Positions 25,437 through 33,948 are shown, counted from the first letter of the stretch. The stretch is DNA of 64,000 nucleotides from Deltaproteobacteria bacterium (GCA_019307945.1 JAFDIS010000008.1:1-64000); one strand, 5' to 3'. Notes: a model not told the origin generated them from the letters alone. Made by a program: numbers and translations.

Positions 25437-25466
25437 CTTATAATCCGAAATCACGTAGATTGTCAA
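25437..25466 (-). promoter_or_regulatory. sigma-70 promoter of dsrABD
   Basis: On the minus strand, TTGACA (complement of 25461-25466), an 18-bp spacer and TATAAG (complement of 25437-25442, five of six). Transcription is predicted to start near 25430. Confidence 0.75.
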
Positions 25467-25488
25467 TAAAAAAAAGCGTGGTTTTTCC

Positions 25489-25518
25489 TTGACACATCGG
25501 GCTCCAATGAATTATACG
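25489..25518 (+). promoter_or_regulatory. candidate sigma-70 promoter of dsrN
   Basis: TTGACA (25489-25494), an 18-bp spacer and TATACG (25513-25518, four of six). It lies 22 bp from the divergent dsrA promoter, giving a long 5' leader of about 175 bases before dsrN. I see no B12-box or other riboswitch signature in that leader. Confidence 0.5.
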
Positions 25519-25701
25519 CCGCCCTCGTCGAACCAGGGGGGGCCGGAGCTCCGCAGAGCGCCCCAAAGGCATTGGCACCGTTCTCCGAAAAACCGGCCAT
25601 CTCTTACAGGGTTTGAAGGTTTTCCCGCAAGACTTCAAGACATTACCCATTTGCCGCAGGGTTCCGTCCGCGTCGAATTGAAACGCCCCTTGGAGATACG
25701 A

Positions 25702-27138
25702 ATGAATTCAACGGCCGCATCCATCCCCCGGATCATCATCTCCGCCCTGAGGGGCGGCTCGGGGAAGACCATTCTGTCGCTGGGGTTGACGTCCCTCTGG
25801 ATGGAACAAGGTCTCAAGGTCGCCCCTTTCAAGAAGGGGCCGGATTTCATCGACGCGGGATGGCTGACTTTCGCAGCCGGCACCCCTTGTTACAACCTGG
25901 ATGCCTTTCTCATGACGGCCCCTCAGATCCTTTCCTCCTTCCTGGACCATGCAGAGGGTTCGGACATCTCCATTATCGAAGGAAACCGCGGTCTCTTTGA
26001 CGGCCTCGACGTAGAAGGGTGCTCCAGCACGGCGGAGTTGGCCAAGCTTCTCAAAACGCCTGTAATCCTGGTGGTTGACGTTAGCATGGCGACCCGCACC
26101 GTGGCGGCGCTCGTAAAGGGATGCCAGGCCTTTGACCCGGCCCTCGGGCTGGGAGGAGTGATCCTCAACCGTGTGGCGGGTCCTCGCCAGGAGTCCCTGG
26201 TCAGGGAGGCGGTGGAGACCTACTGCGGCATTCCCGTGCTGGGCGCCATCCCCAAGCTCAAGGGCAACCCTTTTCCCGAGCGCCACATGGGACTGGTACC
26301 CACGCATGAGAGGGAAGAAAGCATCTCCGCTCTCCGCTGGGCGCGGGAAACCGTGGACCGCTATCTTGATATGGAAAGGATCCTGGATCTTGCCCGCCGC
26401 GCGGGAAAGCTGGCAGGCTCACCCGAGGCGCCGGTGGTGGAAACCCGCCAACCCCCCGAGGCCCCCTCTTTGCGTATCGGTTATATCCTGGATCCCTCTT
26501 TTTGGTTCTATTACCCGGAAAACCTGGAATCGTTGCAGGGCTTCGGGGCACGCCTCGTTCAGATCAATTCCTTCGAGGATGCGCGCCTCCCCGAGGACAT
26601 CGACGCCCTTTACATCGGCGGCGGCTTCCCCGAAACCCAGGCCCGCTACCTGGCCGATAACGTTCCCTTCAGGGAATCGCTCCGGAAGGCCGTTGAAGGG
26701 GGGCTTCCCGTGTACGCGGAATGTGGAGGCCTCATGTACCTGGGTAAAATGCTTCATTATGAGGGGACATCCTATCCCATGGTGGGAGCCCTGCCCATGG
26801 AGCTGATCCTCGAAAAAAGGCCCCAGGGTCACGGGTACACCATCCTGGAGGCGGAACATGCCAACCCCTATTTTTCGCCCGGTGAAGTCATCAGGGGGCA
26901 TGAATTCCATTATTCCCGGCCTGTCTTCGACCGGGGGCAGACGCCGGACTTTGTCTTCAAGGTGCGCAGGGGCCATGGGATCGACGGTCGAAGAGATGGA
27001 ATTTTAAAGAAAAATCTCCTCGCCACCTATACACACGTCCATGCGGGGGGCTTTCCCGATTGGGGAAAAGGGCTTATTCGAACGGCCCTTGCGCGGCGTG
27101 GGGGCGGTTTTCTTCCACGAAATCAAATCAAGGATTGA
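25702..27138 (+). CDS. dsrN: DsrN: cobyrinate a,c-diamide synthase-like amidotransferase
   Basis: The 478-residue protein is a CbiA/CobB homologue. In dsr loci (dsrN) it is thought to amidate sirohaem for DsrAB. It has a P-loop-like ATP site near the N-terminus (SALRGGSGKT, about 14-23). The C-terminal glutamine amidotransferase domain has the nucleophile in VYAECGGLMYL and the His in THVHAGGFP. I chose ATG 25702 with GGAG ten bases upstream; the frame is open back to 25489, but that part has low protein character and contains the promoter. No other cobalamin genes are adjacent, which supports the sirohaem role. Confidence 0.9.
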   Translation: MNSTAASIPRIIISALRGGSGKTILSLGLTSLWMEQGLKVAPFKKGPDFIDAGWLTFAAGTPCYNLDAFLMTAPQILSSFLDHAEGSDISIIEGNRGLFDGLDVEGCSSTAELAKLLKTPVILVVDVSMATRTVAALVKGCQAFDPALGLGGVILNRVAGPRQESLVREAVETYCGIPVLGAIPKLKGNPFPERHMGLVPTHEREESISALRWARETVDRYLDMERILDLARRAGKLAGSPEAPVVETRQPPEAPSLRIGYILDPSFWFYYPENLESLQGFGARLVQINSFEDARLPEDIDALYIGGGFPETQARYLADNVPFRESLRKAVEGGLPVYAECGGLMYLGKMLHYEGTSYPMVGALPMELILEKRPQGHGYTILEAEHANPYFSPGEVIRGHEFHYSRPVFDRGQTPDFVFKVRRGHGIDGRRDGILKKNLLATYTHVHAGGFPDWGKGLIRTALARRGGGFLPRNQIKD

Positions 27139-27163
27139 CAAGAGTCTGAAAGTAATTTATAGT
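27135..27163 (+). promoter_or_regulatory. sigma-70 promoter of dsrC
   Basis: TTGACA (27135-27140), a 17-bp spacer and TATAGT (27158-27163, five of six). The -35 box overlaps the dsrN stop codon. Transcription would start about 50 bases before the dsrC ATG. Confidence 0.75.
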
Positions 27164-27221
27164 TCCACATTTCATTTTTCATCCAAGTCGACAAACCAAA
27201 AGAAGGAGGAGGATTGAGGAT

Positions 27222-27539
27222 ATGCCGACGGTAGAGTTTGAAGGCGAGACCTTTAACGTTGATGAAGACGGTTTCATCGATGACTTCAACAACTGGAACG
27301 AGAAATGGGTCGCATATGTAAAGAGCACTGAGGGCATCGAGGAACTAACGGACGAACATTGGAAAGTGATCAATGTTCTCCAGGAATACTACAAGAAAAA
27401 CGGCATCGCCCCCATGGTGAGAATTCTGTCCAAGGTCACGGGCTACAAGCTGAAGTACATCTACGAACTGTTTCCATCGGGACCGGGGAAAGGTGCCTGC
27501 AAAATGGCCGGACTGCCCAAACCCACGGGGTGCGTGTAA
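27222..27539 (+). CDS. dsrC: DsrC, sulfur-trafficking co-substrate of sulfite reductase
   Basis: DsrC accepts the sulfur from DsrAB as a trisulfide between its two conserved cysteines, which the membrane complex DsrMKJOP then reduces. This 105-residue protein has both: Cys93 (ACKMAG) and the penultimate Cys104 (TGCV), eleven residues apart as in functional DsrC rather than in TusE, which keeps only one. A very strong ribosome site (AAGGAGGAGG) precedes the ATG. The gene has its own promoter and terminator, fitting the high level of DsrC in cells. Confidence 0.97.
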   Translation: MPTVEFEGETFNVDEDGFIDDFNNWNEKWVAYVKSTEGIEELTDEHWKVINVLQEYYKKNGIAPMVRILSKVTGYKLKYIYELFPSGPGKGACKMAGLPKPTGCV

Positions 27540-27607
27540 CAAAATCGCGTCCTTTTTCGGAGCATCGGTTCTCCGGACGAGGACCGGCCCAGCCCAGAAC
27601 ATGGATC

Positions 27608-27641
27608 GGGCGCAGGGGATAAGAGTCTCCTGCGCCCTTTT
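27608..27641 (+). terminator. intrinsic terminator of dsrC
   Basis: GGGCGCAGG (27608-27616) and CCTGCGCCC (27629-27637) form a 9-bp stem with a 12-base loop, followed by TTTT. It ends at the stop codon of the convergent hydrolase gene. Confidence 0.85.
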
Positions 27642-28476
27642 ATTGGGACCGCCTGCGTCTGCAGAGCGGGCCGTACAATTCGGGGCTTCGGCCACCCAGG
27701 AAGTAACGCATGGGATGCCGCCTCAGGCGGGAAACCCGCAGGGGATCCACATCCACCATGAGAATGTGGTCCTCCTCTGCGGCGTAACTGCCCACGACCC
27801 GTCCATCCGGATCCACCGCCACGGCCACAGCGGGGAATGAGAGCCCTTCGGCCGTCTCACCGGCCTGATTGCAGGCCACGGCATAGGCCGTATTGTCGAA
27901 GGCCCTGGCGGGCAGGTGCCGGAGCCAGCTTGAAAGTTTCTCCTCAGGGGTTCCGCGGGGTGAGGCATGAGGGAAGAGGAGGAGGGTGGCGCCTTTGAGG
28001 GCCATCAACGTGCTGATCTCAGGAAAGTGGGCTTCCCAGCAAAGTTGCATCCCGAAAACGATTCCCCGGTACGAATGGACCTCCAAGGCCTTCCCGGGCG
28101 TGTACGCATCCGACTCAGGGGGTGACAGATGGGTCTTGCGATGAAGGCCCAGCAAGCCGCCCGGTCCCGCCGCCAGGTGGGTGATGTAGGGCCGGCCTTC
28201 CCGTGATCTTTCCGCATAACCGGCCAGGATCGCAAGGTTCCATCGCCTTGCCATCCCTGCCAGCCTTTCAGCCACCCGGCCCCGATGGGCGGCCCTGGCC
28301 AAATCTTTCGCCCGCCTCAGACTGTAACCGGTCACACAGAGTTCGGGAAAGCAGAGAAGTTCGGCCCCTCGCCGGGAACCTTCTTCCACAAGGGACTCCA
28401 TCCGGCCCAGGTTCTCCTCCACCGATTCCAGGGTGGAGCGCATGCACACGGCCCCGACTCTCAATACAATCTCCAA
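27640..28476 (-). CDS. carbon-nitrogen hydrolase (nitrilase superfamily)
   Basis: The 278-residue enzyme has the full catalytic triad of the nitrilase superfamily: Glu in FPELCVTGY (about 45), Lys in LHRKTHL (about 114) and Cys in MQLCWEAHFPE (about 146). These hydrolyse amides or nitriles; the exact substrate cannot be read. It overlaps the end of leuD by 16 bp on the same strand, so it is the last gene of the cimA-leu cluster. Why a C-N hydrolase is coupled to leucine synthesis is unclear. Confidence 0.88.
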   Translation of the reverse strand: MEIVLRVGAVCMRSTLESVEENLGRMESLVEEGSRRGAELLCFPELCVTGYSLRRAKDLARAAHRGRVAERLAGMARRWNLAILAGYAERSREGRPYITHLAAGPGGLLGLHRKTHLSPPESDAYTPGKALEVHSYRGIVFGMQLCWEAHFPEISTLMALKGATLLLFPHASPRGTPEEKLSSWLRHLPARAFDNTAYAVACNQAGETAEGLSFPAVAVAVDPDGRVVGSYAAEEDHILMVDVDPLRVSRLRRHPMRYFLGGRSPELYGPLCRRRRSQ

Positions 28477-28982
28477 TTCCCTTCGGCACGCGCACGGCCC
28501 TTGACATAGGGCACCAGTCCCCCGGCACGAATGATTTCGCGCATGAACGGAGGGATCGGCCTCACGCGGTAGCTCCTGCCTGATTCCAGATCCCGTAGAC
28601 GTCCCGACTCCAGGGAGACCGACACACGGATCCGGTCCCGGAGCCCTTCCAGGGGCTCCTCGGCTTCAAGGGCGGGGAGACCGATATTAAAGGCGTTTCG
28701 ATAAAAAATCCTCGCATAGCTCTGCGCCACGATGAGGCGGATCCCTGAAGCCTTGATGGCCAGGGGGGCATGTTCCCGGGAAGAACCGCACCCGAAATTC
28801 GTCCCTGCCACCAGGATGTCTCCCTGCTTCACTTCCTCGGCAAAATCGGGGCGCAATTCGGAAAAGCAGTGTCCTGCGAGTATGGTCTCATCCGATTCGT
28901 TGAGGAACCTTGCGGGGATGATCAGATCCGTGTCCACGTTGTCCCCGAATTTCCAAACCCTGCCCTCATAATCCATGCTCAA
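28461..28982 (-). CDS. leuD: 3-isopropylmalate dehydratase small subunit
   Basis: LeuD is the swivelling-domain subunit that, with LeuC, isomerises 2-isopropylmalate to 3-isopropylmalate. The 173-residue sequence shows NVDTDLIIPARFL (about 15-27) and NFGCGSSREHAP (about 62-73). It may also act on citramalate for isoleucine synthesis, since cimA is in the same cluster. It lies 126 bp behind leuC. Confidence 0.95.
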   Translation of the reverse strand: MSMDYEGRVWKFGDNVDTDLIIPARFLNESDETILAGHCFSELRPDFAEEVKQGDILVAGTNFGCGSSREHAPLAIKASGIRLIVAQSYARIFYRNAFNIGLPALEAEEPLEGLRDRIRVSVSLESGRLRDLESGRSYRVRPIPPFMREIIRAGGLVPYVKGRARAEGNWRLY

Positions 28983-29108
28983 CGCCTCGTGCCCCGCATT
29001 CTCCGTGGTTTATGGTGTAGGGACGAGCCCCGGTATTTCCGCCGGCCGCGACCGGCTTGTCCCGACCCCCGAAGACCGCACGCACTGGAGGACGGTACCA
29101 AGACCTGC

Positions 29109-30383
29109 TCAAAGCTCCGCCGGGGAACCTATGCGTCCAAGGACCGCCGATGCCGCCGCCACGGCCGGGTTGGCAAGATAAACACGGCTTTCGGTATGCC
29201 CCATCCGCCCCACAAAGTTGCGGTTCGTGGTGGAAAGGGCGGTCTCTCCCCGGCCCAGTACTCCCATATGCCCTCCCAGGCAGGGCCCGCAGCAGGGAGG
29301 ACCCAAAACCGCCCCCGCCTTCAGAAAGCCTTCCACCATACCCTCCCGCACCGCTTCGAGATACACCCTGGGGGAACCCGGGATCATGATGAGACGGGTG
29401 CCGCGGGCCACCTTCCTATCCTTGAGCACCTCAAACGCTTCACGAAGATCCCCCAGGCGCCCGTTGGTGCAGGAACCGATGAATACCTGATCCAGCCTCA
29501 CGGGATCCACGGCGGAGATGGGAGCCACGTTGTCCGGGGAGTTGGGAAGCGCCACCTGCGGCTCCATGTCGCTCACGTCAAAGTGTTCCACTCTCAGGTA
29601 TCGGGCCTCGTCATCGCTCTTGAAAAGTTCGCCTGACCGCGAAGCGTGCTCCCGTACATAATCCCGGGCAACCGCGTCGGCGTGGAAGATACCGTTCTTG
29701 GCCCCCGCCTCCACGGCCATGTTGGCCATGGTGAAGCGGTGGTGCATGGGAAGTCCCTCAAGTGCTCCGCCACGAAACTCCAGGGCCTTGTAGGAGGCGC
29801 CGTCCACTCCGAGGCGCCCGATGACCGAAAGGATGTAATCCTTGCCGCCCACCCACCGGGGTCTTTGTCCTTCGAAGACCAGCAGAATCGTCTCCGGGAC
29901 CCTGAGCCAGGTTTTCCCCGTGGCCCATATCACCCCCAGATCCGTGCTCCCGACCCCCGCCGCGAAGGCCCCCAGGGCCCCATAGGTACAGGTGTGGCTG
30001 TCCGCACCGATCACAAGGTCCCCCGGAACCACCAGTCCCCGTTCCGGCAGGATCACATGCTCGATGCCCGCCTCACCCAGGTCGAAATAATGGCTGATCC
30101 CCAGGGCCTCGGCAAATTCGGCCATCATCTTGACCTGGGCCGCACTTGCAATGTCCTTGTTGGGAACAAAGTGATCCTGAACCAGGACCACCTTTTCAGG
30201 GTCGAAGACACGCTCTGCTTCCAACTCATGAAAGACGCGGATGGCCAGGGGCGCCGTGATGTCATTGGCAAGGGCCAGGTCCACCTCCACCTCCACGAGA
30301 TCACCGGGCCGTACGCTCCTGTTTCCCGCGTGGCGAGCCAGGATCTTTTCCGTGATGGTCATGGGTAACGCATGTCGCTCCAT
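29109..30383 (-). CDS. leuC: 3-isopropylmalate dehydratase large subunit
   Basis: LeuC (424 residues) holds the [4Fe-4S] cluster of isopropylmalate isomerase. It shows VIGADSHTCTYGA, the cluster cysteines in FIGSCTNGR and GPPCCGPCLGG, and the C-terminal NRNFVGRMGH typical of the family. An in-frame Met eight codons in (MTITEKILARH) matches the usual LeuC start and is a good alternative. It lies downstream of leuA and upstream of leuD. Confidence 0.96.
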   Translation of the reverse strand: MERHALPMTITEKILARHAGNRSVRPGDLVEVEVDLALANDITAPLAIRVFHELEAERVFDPEKVVLVQDHFVPNKDIASAAQVKMMAEFAEALGISHYFDLGEAGIEHVILPERGLVVPGDLVIGADSHTCTYGALGAFAAGVGSTDLGVIWATGKTWLRVPETILLVFEGQRPRWVGGKDYILSVIGRLGVDGASYKALEFRGGALEGLPMHHRFTMANMAVEAGAKNGIFHADAVARDYVREHASRSGELFKSDDEARYLRVEHFDVSDMEPQVALPNSPDNVAPISAVDPVRLDQVFIGSCTNGRLGDLREAFEVLKDRKVARGTRLIMIPGSPRVYLEAVREGMVEGFLKAGAVLGPPCCGPCLGGHMGVLGRGETALSTTNRNFVGRMGHTESRVYLANPAVAAASAVLGRIGSPAEL

Positions 30384-30437
30384 GATCGGCTCCCCTGCTC
30401 CACCCGCCCCCGGACAGGGGGCAGGCGGAATTTCCTC

Positions 30438-31979
30438 TCACAAGGTGATCTCTCCCGTCCGAGATGGGTTTCGCTTCATGTATTCGATCCGGTTGAGGCC
30501 GTTGACGAATGCCTTGGCGCTGGCCGTGATGATGTCGGGATCCGCCCCGCGCCCCAGGGCCACGAGGCCGTTTTCCTGGAGTCTCACCGTCACCTCACCC
30601 TGGGCGTCCATGCCGCCGCTGATGGCATTTACCGAGAAACGAAGCAGCCTGGATCGACTCCCGGCCAACTTGGCGATGGTATTGAACGTGGCATCGATGG
30701 GCCCGATCCCGAAGCCCGCTCCCTGCCGTTCCTCTCCCCTGACCCTCAGCTTGACCGTGGCCGTGGGCACCGCCACGGTCCCGCTCACCACGTTGAGGTA
30801 ATCCAGCTCGAACTGGTCCGGGCAGCGCAGGATCTCCTCGGCCACGAGCACCTCGATATCCTCGTCCAGGATCTCCTTCCTCTTGTCGGCCAGTTCCTTG
30901 AAGCGTTTGAAGAGGCGGTTGAGTTCCTTTTCGGTAAGGTCGTAACCCAGTTCCTCGAGCCGCCGCTTCAAGGCATGCCGCCCCGAGTGCTTGCCCAGGA
31001 CCAGGCTGTTGCTGGTCAGGCCCACCATTTCGGGTTCCATGATCTCATAGGTCATCTTGTTCTTCAAGACACCGTCCTGATGAATCCCCGCTTCATGGGC
31101 GAAAGCATTGGCCCCCACGACAGCCTTGTTGGGCTGGACTACGATCCCGGTCACGGTTTTCACCAGACGGCTGGTGGGGTGTATCTCGGCGGTCCGGATC
31201 CCGGTGTGCAGGCCCATGATGTCCCTGCGCGTGTGGAGACTCATGGCCACTTCTTCCAATGCCGTGTTTCCCGCCCGCTCACCGATCCCGTTCATGGTCA
31301 CCTCCACCTGCCGGGCCCCCGCCTTGAGACCTGCCAGGGTGTTCGCCGTGGCGAGCCCCAAATCGTTGTGGCAGTGCACGCTCAACACGGCGCGGCCGAT
31401 GCCGGGGGTCTTTTTCCGCACGTAACGGACGAGTTCCTCGAACTCGTCGGGCAGGGCATACCCCACCGTGTCGGGGAGATTCACCGTCGTGGCCCCGGCT
31501 TCCACCGCGGCCCCGAACACGCGGCACAGAAAATCTCTGTCGCTTCGGCTCCCGTCTTCTGCAGAGAACTCCACGTTTTCGGTGAATTGCTTGGCGTAGC
31601 GCACCGCCTCCGCCGCCTCCCGGAGCACCTCCTCCCGCGTCATGCGCAGTTTGTGTTCCAGGTGAATGTCCGATGTGGCTATGAAGACATGGATCCTAGG
31701 ATCCTGCGCTTCTTTGACGGCGCTCCAGGCCGCGTCGATATCCTCTTTCGACGTCCTGGCCAGGGCGGCCACTTCAAGGCGCCTCACCTTCTCAGCAATT
31801 GATCTTACGGCCTCCAGGTCGCCCGGGGATGACGCCGGAAAACCCGCTTCCAGCACGTCCACGCCCAGTTTTTCCAGTTGCACGGCCAGCCTCAGTTTCT
31901 CCTGCGCGTTCATGCCGGCCCCGGGGGACTGCTCACCGTCACGCAGGGTCGTATCGAAAATAATAACACGATCTTCCAT
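30438..31979 (-). CDS. leuA: 2-isopropylmalate synthase
   Basis: LeuA condenses acetyl-CoA with 2-ketoisovalerate, the first step to leucine. The DRE-TIM barrel has DTTLRDGEQSPGAG (9-22), the metal-binding HCHNDLG and the GIGERAGNT segment. A communication region and a complete C-terminal allosteric LeuA dimer domain (from about residue 390) follow, so feedback inhibition by leucine is expected. The 513-residue length is normal. Two intercistronic hairpins lie between cimA and this gene. GGAGAAG precedes the ATG. Confidence 0.96.
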   Translation of the reverse strand: MEDRVIIFDTTLRDGEQSPGAGMNAQEKLRLAVQLEKLGVDVLEAGFPASSPGDLEAVRSIAEKVRRLEVAALARTSKEDIDAAWSAVKEAQDPRIHVFIATSDIHLEHKLRMTREEVLREAAEAVRYAKQFTENVEFSAEDGSRSDRDFLCRVFGAAVEAGATTVNLPDTVGYALPDEFEELVRYVRKKTPGIGRAVLSVHCHNDLGLATANTLAGLKAGARQVEVTMNGIGERAGNTALEEVAMSLHTRRDIMGLHTGIRTAEIHPTSRLVKTVTGIVVQPNKAVVGANAFAHEAGIHQDGVLKNKMTYEIMEPEMVGLTSNSLVLGKHSGRHALKRRLEELGYDLTEKELNRLFKRFKELADKRKEILDEDIEVLVAEEILRCPDQFELDYLNVVSGTVAVPTATVKLRVRGEERQGAGFGIGPIDATFNTIAKLAGSRSRLLRFSVNAISGGMDAQGEVTVRLQENGLVALGRGADPDIITASAKAFVNGLNRIEYMKRNPSRTGEITL

Positions 31980-32043
31980 GGGAACTTCTCCTTTTCATAT
32001 CCAGTGGTATGTACGGCGTTTCCATCTCAAACCCGCCCGTCCG

Positions 32044-32097
32044 GGGGCCTCGAAAAGGCCCCGCCGCAGGTGATCACTGGCCCGTGCACCTGCGGCG
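32044..32097 (-). other. two hairpins between cimA and leuA
   Basis: GGGGCCT-cgaaa-AGGCCCC (32044-32062) and CGCCGCAGGTG (32062-32072) with CACCTGCGGCG (32087-32097) are perfect stems lying end to end in the 155-bp gap. Neither has a T tract on the minus strand. RNA processing or segmental mRNA stability is more likely than termination. Confidence 0.6.
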
Positions 32098-32134
32098 AAC
32101 TCCTCCACGGATGAAAAAGTGCGATCCCACATGC

Positions 32135-33709
32135 TCAACATCTCTTTGTTTCCTTCGACAGTTTGTACTGCACGCTGTCGGCCAATGCCTGCCAACTGGC
32201 CTCGATGATGTTCTCCGAAACGCCGATGGTCGACCAGATCTCCTTTGAATCTCGCGATTCGATCCGAACCCGCACCTTGGCCGCCGTACCGTCCCGTCCA
32301 TCTATGACCCGCACCTTGAAATCCACCAGACGCATCTCTTCCACCTCGGGATAGAACTTGGCCAGGGCCTTCCTCAGGGCGTTGTCCAGGGCGTTGACCG
32401 GCCCTTCTCCTTCCGCTGCGGTGATTTCTTGGTCCCCACCCACGGAGATCTTTATGGTCACCTGGGAGGTACTGGCTCCGGCCCGGTTCTTTTCGATGTT
32501 CACCCGAAATGATTCAAGGGTGAAAGGATCCTCGAACTGCCCCGTCACCTTCTTGATCAAGAGATCCAGGGAGCCTTCAGCCGCCTCGAACTGGTAGCCT
32601 GCGTCCTCCAGTTCCTTGATTCGGTTTACGATCTTCTGGCTGTCGTATCCGTTTCCCCCGAGCCTGATCCCCAGTTCTCGAGTCTTGTATTCAATGTTGC
32701 TTCTCCCGGCCAAGTCGGAGACGAGGACCCTGCGGCGATTTCCCACCACCTCGGGTGCCAGGTGTTCGTAGGCCCGGGGGTTCTTCATGATGGCGCTCAC
32801 ATGAACCCCCCCCTTGTGGGCGAAAGCGCTCTTGCCCACAAAGGGCCGCTGGTTGTGCGGCGGGATGTTGGCCACCTCGCTCACGAACCTGGAAAGTTCC
32901 GTCATCTGTCGAATCCGGTCCTCGGGCACGCAGGGCACACCCAACTTGAGCTGGAGGTTTCCCACCACGGCCAGCAGATCCACGTTACCGCACCGCTCTC
33001 CATACCCGTTGATGGTCCCCTGAACCATCCGCGCCCCGGCCTTTACGGCCGCAAGGCTGTTGGCCAGGGCCAGGCCGCAATCGTCATGGGCGTGGATTCC
33101 CACGTCCACGGTCAGACGCGAGACCAACCCCTCCACGACTTCACGCACTTCATCGGGCATGGCACCTCCGTTCGTGTCACACAACACCACCAGATCCGCG
33201 CCTGCCTCTGCGGCAGTCTCCACGGTTCTCACCGCGTAGTCCGGATTTTCCTTGAACCCGTCGAAGAAATGCTCCGCGTCATAGATCACGCGCTTCCCGC
33301 ATCTCTTTAGATAGGACACCGAGTCGCGGATCATGGCTGCGTTCTCTTCCAGGGAGACCTCCAGGATCTCCGTGGCGTGAAGCTCCCAGCTCTTGCCGAA
33401 CAGCGTGACCGTGTCCGTTCCCGCCTCCAGGAGGGCCCTCATGTTTTCATCCTCCTCGGGCCTCGTCCCGGCTCTGCGCGTGCTCCCAAAGGCCGTGATG
33501 CGCGCGTTCTTAAAGGCCACTTCCGCCGCCATGGAGAAAAAACGTTCATCCTTCGGGCTGGCCCCGGGCCAACCTCCCTCCACGTAGTGAATGCCGAAAT
33601 CGTCCAGCTTTCCGGCGATACGCAGTTTGTCCTCAGCCGAAAGGTTGACCTGTTCCCCTTGGGTGCCGTCTCGAAGCGTGGTGTCGTAAAGTATGATCCC
33701 GTTTCCCAT
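32135..33709 (-). CDS. cimA: citramalate synthase
   Basis: CimA makes citramalate from pyruvate and acetyl-CoA, the threonine-independent route to isoleucine. The 524-residue protein begins with a DRE-TIM barrel (YDTTLRDGTQGEQV, 8-21), has HAHDDCGLALAN and NGYGERCGNVD, and ends in a LeuA-like dimer domain. The features EGGWPGASPKD and ERCGNVDL separate CimA from LeuA. It is the first gene of the cimA-leuA-leuC-leuD cluster. An intrinsic terminator ends only 15 bases before its ATG, part of the attenuator described separately. Confidence 0.95.
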   Translation of the reverse strand: MGNGIILYDTTLRDGTQGEQVNLSAEDKLRIAGKLDDFGIHYVEGGWPGASPKDERFFSMAAEVAFKNARITAFGSTRRAGTRPEEDENMRALLEAGTDTVTLFGKSWELHATEILEVSLEENAAMIRDSVSYLKRCGKRVIYDAEHFFDGFKENPDYAVRTVETAAEAGADLVVLCDTNGGAMPDEVREVVEGLVSRLTVDVGIHAHDDCGLALANSLAAVKAGARMVQGTINGYGERCGNVDLLAVVGNLQLKLGVPCVPEDRIRQMTELSRFVSEVANIPPHNQRPFVGKSAFAHKGGVHVSAIMKNPRAYEHLAPEVVGNRRRVLVSDLAGRSNIEYKTRELGIRLGGNGYDSQKIVNRIKELEDAGYQFEAAEGSLDLLIKKVTGQFEDPFTLESFRVNIEKNRAGASTSQVTIKISVGGDQEITAAEGEGPVNALDNALRKALAKFYPEVEEMRLVDFKVRVIDGRDGTAAKVRVRIESRDSKEIWSTIGVSENIIEASWQALADSVQYKLSKETKRC

Positions 33710-33724
33710 GGCATTTCTCCGGTC

Positions 33725-33766
33725 AAAAAAATCCGTTATCAGGTCCCGGCCTGATAACGGATTTTT
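33725..33766 (-). terminator. attenuator terminator directly upstream of cimA
   Basis: AAAAATCCGTTATCAGG and its exact inverse CCTGATAACGGATTTTT (17-bp arms, 33750-33766 and 33727-33743) enclose a 6-base loop. The minus-strand transcript then runs through seven U residues. It lies inside the cimA leader, 15 bases before the start codon, so it can only act as a conditional terminator. Confidence 0.92.
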
Positions 33767-33807
33767 GAGGACTTATGCCGGACTCAACTCGCCATCATCA
33801 GACCGGG
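33745..33807 (-). promoter_or_regulatory. antiterminator pairing in the cimA leader
   Basis: The transcript segment CCCGGUCUGAUGAUGG (33807 to 33792) can pair with CCGUUAUCAGGCCGGG (33760 to 33745) over 16 consecutive positions, three of them G-U. The second segment is the first arm and loop of the terminator, so the two structures exclude each other. The first segment lies in the last codons of the leader peptide and would be covered by a ribosome reaching the stop codon. Confidence 0.8.
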
Positions 33808-33903
33808 CGCACGGGGCCGGAGCCCCAGGCCGAGGAGCAATAGGGGCAGAAGCGCCCCTATTGCGCTGATAATGCCGATCAAATCGAGTACCTTCAAATC
33901 CAT
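33784..33903 (-). CDS. 39-residue Leu/Ile-rich leader peptide of the cimA-leu cluster
   Basis: The short frame starts MDLKVLDLIGIISAIGALLP, continues LLLLGLGLRPR and ends before the terminator. It holds 12 leucines, 4 isoleucines and one valine in 39 codons, with nine Leu between codons 18 and 28. GGAAG lies about ten bases upstream of the ATG. It is a regulatory peptide by its position: promoter, then leader, then antiterminator, terminator and cimA. Slow translation at Leu or Ile codons would leave the antiterminator free. It belongs to no family I know; such peptides are recognised by composition and context only. Confidence 0.85.
   Translation of the reverse strand: MDLKVLDLIGIISAIGALLPLLLLGLGLRPRAPGLMMAS
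33837..33864 (-). promoter_or_regulatory. pause-type hairpin inside the leader peptide gene
   Basis: GCAATAGGGGC (33837-33847) and GCCCCTATTGC (33854-33864) are exact inverses with a 6-base loop. The hairpin covers codons 14-22 of the leader peptide, across the first Leu codons. In known attenuators a hairpin in this place makes polymerase wait for the ribosome. Confidence 0.75.
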
Positions 33904-33948
33904 CGAGTTGTGTCTTCCGTGGATTTTCTAAAATGATGTTATCAAAAA

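Noticed and set aside
25519-25701. Cobalamin riboswitch before the CbiA-like dsrN
   Set aside because: No B12-box sequence or matching stem arrangement could be found, and the dsr context predicts a sirohaem role.
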